64,000 bases of DNA from Nageia nagi (taxonomy: Eukaryota > Pinophyta), in contig JBITNC010000002.1 of the NCBI GenBank assembly GCA_050084985.1, positions 2,232,001 to 2,296,000 on the forward strand, given 5' to 3'. The position numbers and the translations under genes are program-made. The notes below the pieces were generated by a model. It was given only the letters and a program-made list of their open reading frames with translations, ran no database searches and was not told the origin of the DNA. Below are positions 58,660 through 64,000 of the stretch, in pieces; the stretch's first letter is position 1; each line of letters opens with the position of its first letter.

Positions 58660-59188
58660 ACCAATCTTCAAAAGTAGCACCATTGGTAATAAGACATGAT
58701 AAAATAGAATGAATATTGGTTTTTTAAGATGGAGAAATCAACTTACGAATAGTGAGAATGGTATCCTCATCTTCAATCTCAATTGGTACCAAAGAGGATG
58801 GACTTGCTATAACATTTGCATATCTGTTATTAGTCCTAGGAATGGTCTCAATAGTAAACCTATTGAGGTTGTCCAGCAACTCAATCACAACCACCTTGTT
58901 ACACTTTAGTTTCTCATATTTGGTATCATAACAACCCTTCACTTGATTGACAACAAGTTGTGGGTCCTCATAAATTTCTATGTCTATGATTTTCAGTTCT
59001 AAAGCAACCTTTAATCCCAGTATCAAATCCTCACACTCAGCCATATTATTAGTGCATTTGAAATCTAATTTGTATGCAATATGGATCACTTGATTAGTAG
59101 GAGAGACCAAAAAAATGCTTGTCCTTGCTCCATTAATGCATATAGAACCATCAAAATATAGGGTCCATACTATAGGCTCATCCTCCAA
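58660..59188 (-). pseudogene. G second RNase H (Tat-lineage type) and linker
   Basis: Open frame 59188-58724 reads WTLYFDGSICINGA, YKLDFKCTNNMAECEDL, EIYEDPQLVVNQ and IPRTNNRYANVIASP. This is the extra RNase H that Tat gypsy elements carry after the standard one: catalytic D in FDGS, E in NNMAE, D in EDPQL, and a late N/D motif. The frame runs into the E4 junction as DWYF. Fairly well preserved. Confidence 0.8.
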
Positions 59189-59406
59189 AAGATAAATATA
59201 ATCATCAAGGATGGAGACTCATCAAAATCATGTTGTTGGCACCTTGTTGACAGGTCATCAGGCCGTTGGCATCGTGGCTCCTCCTCAAAAATATCAAGAA
59301 ATTCTTCATGGATAACCTCCTTTCCTTTCTAAGGAAAATTTTCTATCATATCAACAATTTCCTATCCTTTAATAGATTTTTGCTTCACCATATTAATATC
59401 AAATTC

Positions 59407-60590
59407 CTACAATAACATTAGCCACTTTGCAAGTTTACCTGATAAGTGTTGTTTAGTGATAAGATATTTTAAAGGATTAATAGGACTAACAACATATGTG
59501 GTGTAATATAATAAGTAATGCCTTAATTTTTTAGTAGTAAATATCATAGTAAATAAAATCTTCTCCATAGGAGTGTACCTTGTCTCATAGTCAATCAATG
59601 TCTTGGTTAGATAATAGATGGCCCTCTTCTTGTTATCTTCAGTTTTGTGACACAACATGGTTCCTGTTGCATACAAGGAGACTAACATATACAAGTAAGC
59701 AAGTTGAGAAAAATCCATGGGAACAAGGATAGGGGGATTGAGCAAATATTGTTTGATATCTTGAAATGTTTTTTGGCAATTCTCATCCCATACATACTTG
59801 ACATCCTTCTTAAGCAAGTGAGTGAATGGTCTACACTTATCCCTTAGCTGTGAGATGAACCTCCTAACTAAGTTTATCTTTCTTTGAAGGCTTCTAAGTT
59901 GTTTCAAGTTTATAGGGGGAGGCATGTCAACAATGGCTTTTACCTTCTTAGGATCTATCTCAATTCCTCTATTTGAAACCATGAATCCTAACAATTTTTA
60001 AAAAGTAACTGTAAATGCACACTTTGAAGGTTTGAATCTTAGTTTGTGCCTTTACAAAATGTTGAACACCTCTTCAAGGGCTTGAGATGCTCTTGACCTT
60101 GCTTTGATTTGACAAGAATGTCATCAGCAGAGACCTCCACTATTTTGTGAATATGCTCATGAAACATAATGACCATGGCTCTCTGATATGTAGCACCTGC
60201 ATTTTTTAGTCCAAAAAGCATAACCTTCCAACAAATATTACTCCAATGGGTTGTGAAAGTTATTTTATGTCAGTCAGCAAGATTAATTAAAATTTTATTG
60301 TAACCAGAAAAACCATCCATAAATGACAACATATCATGGCCAGCTAAGCTATCAATAATCATATCAATATTGGGTAATGAAAAATCATCTTTAGGACAAG
60401 CATTATTGGTATCACAAAAATCGGTACATACTTGTATTTCAGTAGTTGGTTTAGTAATAGGAACAATGTTGGAAATCCAATCAAAATAATCAATAGGCTC
60501 TATGAATTCTACTTACAAGTACTTTTCAATCTCCTTTTTGACTAGCAAGGCCTTGGAAGGATGCATTTTTCTAGGCTTTTTCTTAATTAG
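59407..60590 (-). pseudogene. G reverse transcriptase and first RNase H remnant
   Basis: RT from about 60580 down: DWISNIVPITKP, VCTDFCDTNNACPKDDFSLPNID, MLSFMDGFSGYNK, then MLFGLKNAGATYQRAM and SADDILVKSKQGQEHL at 60221-60039; the YxDD tyrosine is S. Thumb and RNase H in the open frame 59994-59407: MLGFMVSNRGIEIDPKKVKAI, QLRDKCRPFTHLLKK, then YMLVSLYATGTML and YLTKTLIDYETRYTPMEK. Typical Tat/Athila-like order. Confidence 0.85.
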
Positions 60591-62100
60591 ATTGATACTT
60601 GCTTTGAATGGCAAATTATGCATGACAAATAAAGGATATAACCCAAGCATATATCATTAGACCAAGCAAAATTTTTAGAATGTGCCATGAATTTAGATTT
60701 GTACCTTTCTTGCTCGAAAGAGGCTTGAGCTGCTCCAATTTGAAGCAGTCTCTCTTTATCTGTAGTGCCAATGTTAATGTTTAGCAACTCTTCTTGTGGG
60801 AAGGTGAGATCTTCCCTCTTTTATAATAATTATGGTAAATCCTCCATATTAAGATCAACAACCTCATATTCTTCTAAGAGCTAAACCTGTAATACATCAT
60901 GAAAATTGACCTCTTGGCCAAAGTAAGTATACTCATGAAGCATATAAGAGGCATTTTATTTTTCATTAGACTTGGGAAATTTTGAATGTGCCCCCAAGTA
61001 TTCAAGCAAATCATCATCAGTACTAAAACAATCAAAGGCAAGAGGTAAGCTATGATCAATCCATATATCTTCATCAATTTCATTAGATAATTCTATCACA
61101 TTAGATGTTTTAACAAATTGTATGGAATCCCTTTTTTTTTGACTTGTCCATTACTACCTAGACCTATCTTAGTAAGTTGTGTTTTAGGAAAAATGGAAAA
61201 ATTAGACATACCTTGCTCAATTTTGCCTAATCCTCCTCTCTTGTACTTGCAATTGTTAATCATATACTTTTGAACAAAAGCATAAGGAAAGGTTTTACCT
61301 AATTCAAAAGATGCAAGGACATGATCTGTAGAATATTGGCTCATTGTGTCAGATAGAACAAAGCTGGAAGGGTCACTAACATCACCATCTATATAGCATT
61401 GGCACCATGTATGCAAAATAGCACACCATTTATGGCCTAAAACAACCAATATTTGAGGTTGTCCTAAGTCTTTAACAGATGCAAATAAGTCTGTATCATC
61501 AATTTTGTAAGTTCCCATACTTGTTTATGTGATTTGCACCTATTTATCTATATTTTTCCTCGATTTGGGATCATCCAAGGGTTCTATTTTAAAAATTGGT
61601 GGAACCAAGGCCATATCCTCAAAGTTAGTAGCATTGCATAGTGCATAGGGCTCAATATTAGCTAAAAGTATGTGCACTTCTCCTTGGAATTCAAATTTTA
61701 GTCTATCATGTAATGTAGAAGGGAAAGCTTCCATATCATGGATCTAAGGTCTTCTTAAAATAATGTTATAAGAAAACTTGGATTCAACTACCTAAAACTT
61801 GGCTAGAATAGTTCTAATTCATGTGGTAATCATGATGGTAGCTATGCCTAATGGTTTCTTGGAGGAACTATCATAGGCTATAATTTTGAAAGTAGTTTCT
61901 TCTAATGGGGGATGTTTACACCCTTTTCTTGTAATTGGGCCAAAAAATGGCTAGAATACACATTCACAACTGAGCCATTATCTACCATGGTCCTTTTGAC
62001 TTCCCATTCATCTACCATAGGGGTGATATATAAGGCTGAACACTCATCTAGTAGTTCTTGGTTGAGTTTTTCATATTTGTAAAAGGAGACAATGTCAATT
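60591..62100 (-). pseudogene. G protease and linker region remnant
   Basis: Protease-like block near 62010-61850: RTMVDNGSVVNVY (aspartic protease DxG as DNG) followed by KPLGIATI. After it comes a long linker with partly open frames (61734-61540, 61518-61096, 61083-60874, 60787-60587) without recognisable domains; TLHDRLKFEFQGEVHILLANIEPY is a segment often seen between protease and RT in Tat elements. Stops split it. Confidence 0.6.
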
Positions 62101-62559
62101 TCCCTAATGATTTGGAGCTTCTCAGAAAATTTAGCAGCTAAAATGTTAGCAGGAATAATTTCATTCTTGAATAAAGCATATAAAACATCCCTATGATCCT
62201 GAGAAGTAGAAATGAGATCTTACAAGCTAATCTTGGTTGGTGTGTTTTTTAATTGATCAATCATATTGTAAACTTTAGGATCAAATGGGGCACTTACTTG
62301 TTCAATGGTGATAGGATTTGGAACATTGCATGGACATCCTCTTCACAAGTTAGCACACACATCTTTGAATACTATGAACACATTGATGACATCTCCTTGT
62401 TTAGTAAGGCATTCATCAATATTTTACCTTCCTTGTTCTAAGAGGGCTATGATAAATGCTTCCAATGTTTTACAAAAGTTTGTAGCATGCCCTTTTTGCT
62501 GATGATAAGCATAATATGCATCAAAGTGTCCCAAAGGAGTATCATCATCAACTTTTTCA

Positions 62560-63400
62560 AGAGGTTATAGGAGGCCTTTCATCATAAGTCCCTCAAAAGA
62601 ATTCTTAGTTGAACTGGAAATGTGCAGTTGATACCCTTTAAGGAAGTAGATCTTTGTGTCTTTGGAGGAGACTTGGGGGTATCCACCATATTAACTAGTT
62701 TCTCCTCTTTCTTGGTGTATGGTTTCTTGTTATCTTTGAAAAAAGTGTTAGATGTATATTTAAGCTCTCCTAGAGATAATAACACTTTTTATTTTTGCAC
62801 TAATTGTTGGACTAGAGTACTAAGACCAACATCCTTAGCACTAGGAGCATGCAATTGAAGTATAGGAATGATAGATTCACAAAACATGCCACAAATATCA
62901 TATTCATCTAGTTTAACTCAAGTAGTTTGCCATACCTTTTTGAAGCATAACACATACTTCTCTATGGTTTCATTTCTTCCTTGACGAAGTGCACATAATT
63001 TTGATATATTACCTTGTTCTTTAATATTATGCTTGTATTGACACATAAATGTTTAAACTAAGGTTTTGAAAGAATCAATAGACTTACCAGGAAGAAAGTA
63101 AAACCATTGAGTAGAATCATCTTTCAAACTCCTTGGGAAAACTTTAGCCATTAACCTCTCATCCCAACCTAGTTTCAATAAGCACTCCTCCTAAAAGCTA
63201 ATGAGATGTTGCTTGGGATTTCGTTCACCATTGAACATCTTGAACTTGGGGGTCTTATGATCAGGTATTAGGGGAAAATTATGAATGTCATTTTTCAAGG
63301 ATGAAATGAAAATGCCATCATATTCATCAGGATTGGATGGTGGGGATGTATTGGATGAACCTCCTGGATTGGTCGAGTTGGAACTTGGATTGTTGTTCAT
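62560..63400 (-). pseudogene. G gag remnant
   Basis: ATG at 63400; low-complexity start rich in N, S and P (NNNPSSNSTNPGG), then PKFKMFNGERNPKQHLISF, a stop, and a gag-type block with WDERLMAKVFPRSLKDDSTQWFY, GKSIDSFKTLV, LCALRQGRNETIEKYVLCFKK. This matches the retrotransposon gag family of gypsy elements. No zinc knuckle seen. Confidence 0.75.
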
Positions 63401-63591
63401 ATTAAGTTACCTTCGCATGTTAATAATATTCATGTTTAGAGCCTAAATCATGGCTATTATTTGATCCATCTCAAAGCTACTAGCATCTTAAAGATAGAAA
63501 TGCATGGTGTTGGCAGCCTGATCTTGGTAAGAAGGGTTAGCGCAATCTCACCTCTAGGGAAAGATAAATCAAACTATCGAGTTCACCAAAA

Positions 63592-64000
63592 TGTAGATGC
63601 TAAGTAATGCAATTAATGCAAATGGGTTGATTAATGCACTATTGCTCTACTTTGTAAATACTGATGCATATATCAAAAATATGGAAATGACATGTAAGAG
63701 GAATGTAGTATTGTTTACTCAGATTCAATATTCATTTCGTTAATTAGAAAATGCATAAAGGATAAAGCATACATTTATGAACAAGTACATCACCTACACC
63801 CTAGAATTGGCATGTCATCGACATCATAGGATGAATGAAATTTCAAACATGAATAAGAATGTAGCAATGACTGAATTAATGAATAATCAAATGATGAACA
63901 TACTTGCAAACTTACAGAACAATACATGTGCAATATAGATAGACAAAGCAAGTTGCAATCCTTCAAATAATCTTCAATGATAATCCTTGTATTAGCTTGA
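63592..64000 (-). repeat. G 5' LTR, cut by the window edge
   Basis: Plus strand starts TGTAGATGC at 63592 and matches 34233-34380 and 38917-39200. The minus-strand sequence after the LTR reads TTTTGGTGAACTCGATAG; the primer site would start at TGG, but I cannot assign the tRNA. Confidence 0.85.

Larger units (their letters stand above)
34233..64000 (-). mobile_element. G: Tat-type Ty3/gypsy element, host of three nested insertions
   Basis: Minus-strand element. Its 3' LTR is 34233-39421 (split), INT 40439-41689, second RNase H, RNase H and RT at 58660-60590, protease and linker at about 60590-62100, gag at about 62560-63400, and the 5' LTR begins at 63592 and leaves the window. LTR copies both start (plus strand) TGTAGATG and share about 400 compared bases with moderate divergence. 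Without insertions it would be about 8.5 kb. The left flank AGAGG (34228-34232) would be the target duplication; the other copy is out of sight. Confidence 0.85.

Overview
The window is a retrotransposon-dense stretch of a land-plant nuclear genome, AT-rich and with no intact host gene. Plant origin is shown by degenerate PPR-DYW gene fragments, a Tat-type Ty3/gypsy element with a second RNase H, L1 LINE ORF1 of the DUF4283/CCHC type, CACTA transposons, and Ty1/copia elements primed by initiator tRNA-Met. The amount of nesting suggests a large genome, such as a gymnosperm's, but nothing here proves the species. At least five copies (E1, E2, E4, E5 and a solo LTR) belong to one copia family.

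Left half (1-34232). E1 (1-~4390) is a decayed copia tail. A CACTA remnant (DUF4216 gene at 4758-5601, 3' end at 14486) is split by the complete but dead copia E2 (5855-14277, target duplication TTAAA). Next come 2.4 kb without recognisable content and PPR-DYW pseudogene pieces (16855-18500). A second CACTA (18875-31676, duplication TTG) carries a full-length dead LINE (19973-26739, duplication AAGTATATTA) and a solo copia LTR (27907-28409, duplication ATTTT) inside a DUF4283/CCHC gene remnant. A different copia remnant, E6 (33190-34232), follows.

Right half (34233-64000+). One Tat gypsy element (G, minus strand) hosts everything else. Its 3' LTR is split by a 4.5-kb non-autonomous LTR element (34381-38911) with no gag-pol but two long unknown open frames and LTRs differing at 2 of 315 positions. 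Its pol is split by copia E4 (41695-58654, minus, duplication AAAGT). E4's integrase region is in turn split by the young copia E5 (44748-53378, plus, duplication ATCAT), whose 499-bp LTRs differ at one base and which encodes a full polyprotein. Insertion order reads E6, then G, then E4, then E5, with the 4.5-kb element arriving in G recently.

The most interesting signals are: (1) the non-autonomous element, whose LTR ends, primer site and polypurine tract match the copia family, so E5-like elements could mobilise it in trans; (2) a predicted 2.6-2.7 kb intron filling the copia leader, with donor and acceptor at the same places in E2, E4 and E5 and ending just before the gag ATG; (3) a six-copy hairpin array with compensatory base changes in the E5 3' UTR, plus a second conserved hairpin before the polypurine tract. 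All functional statements are inferred from sequence; no search was run.
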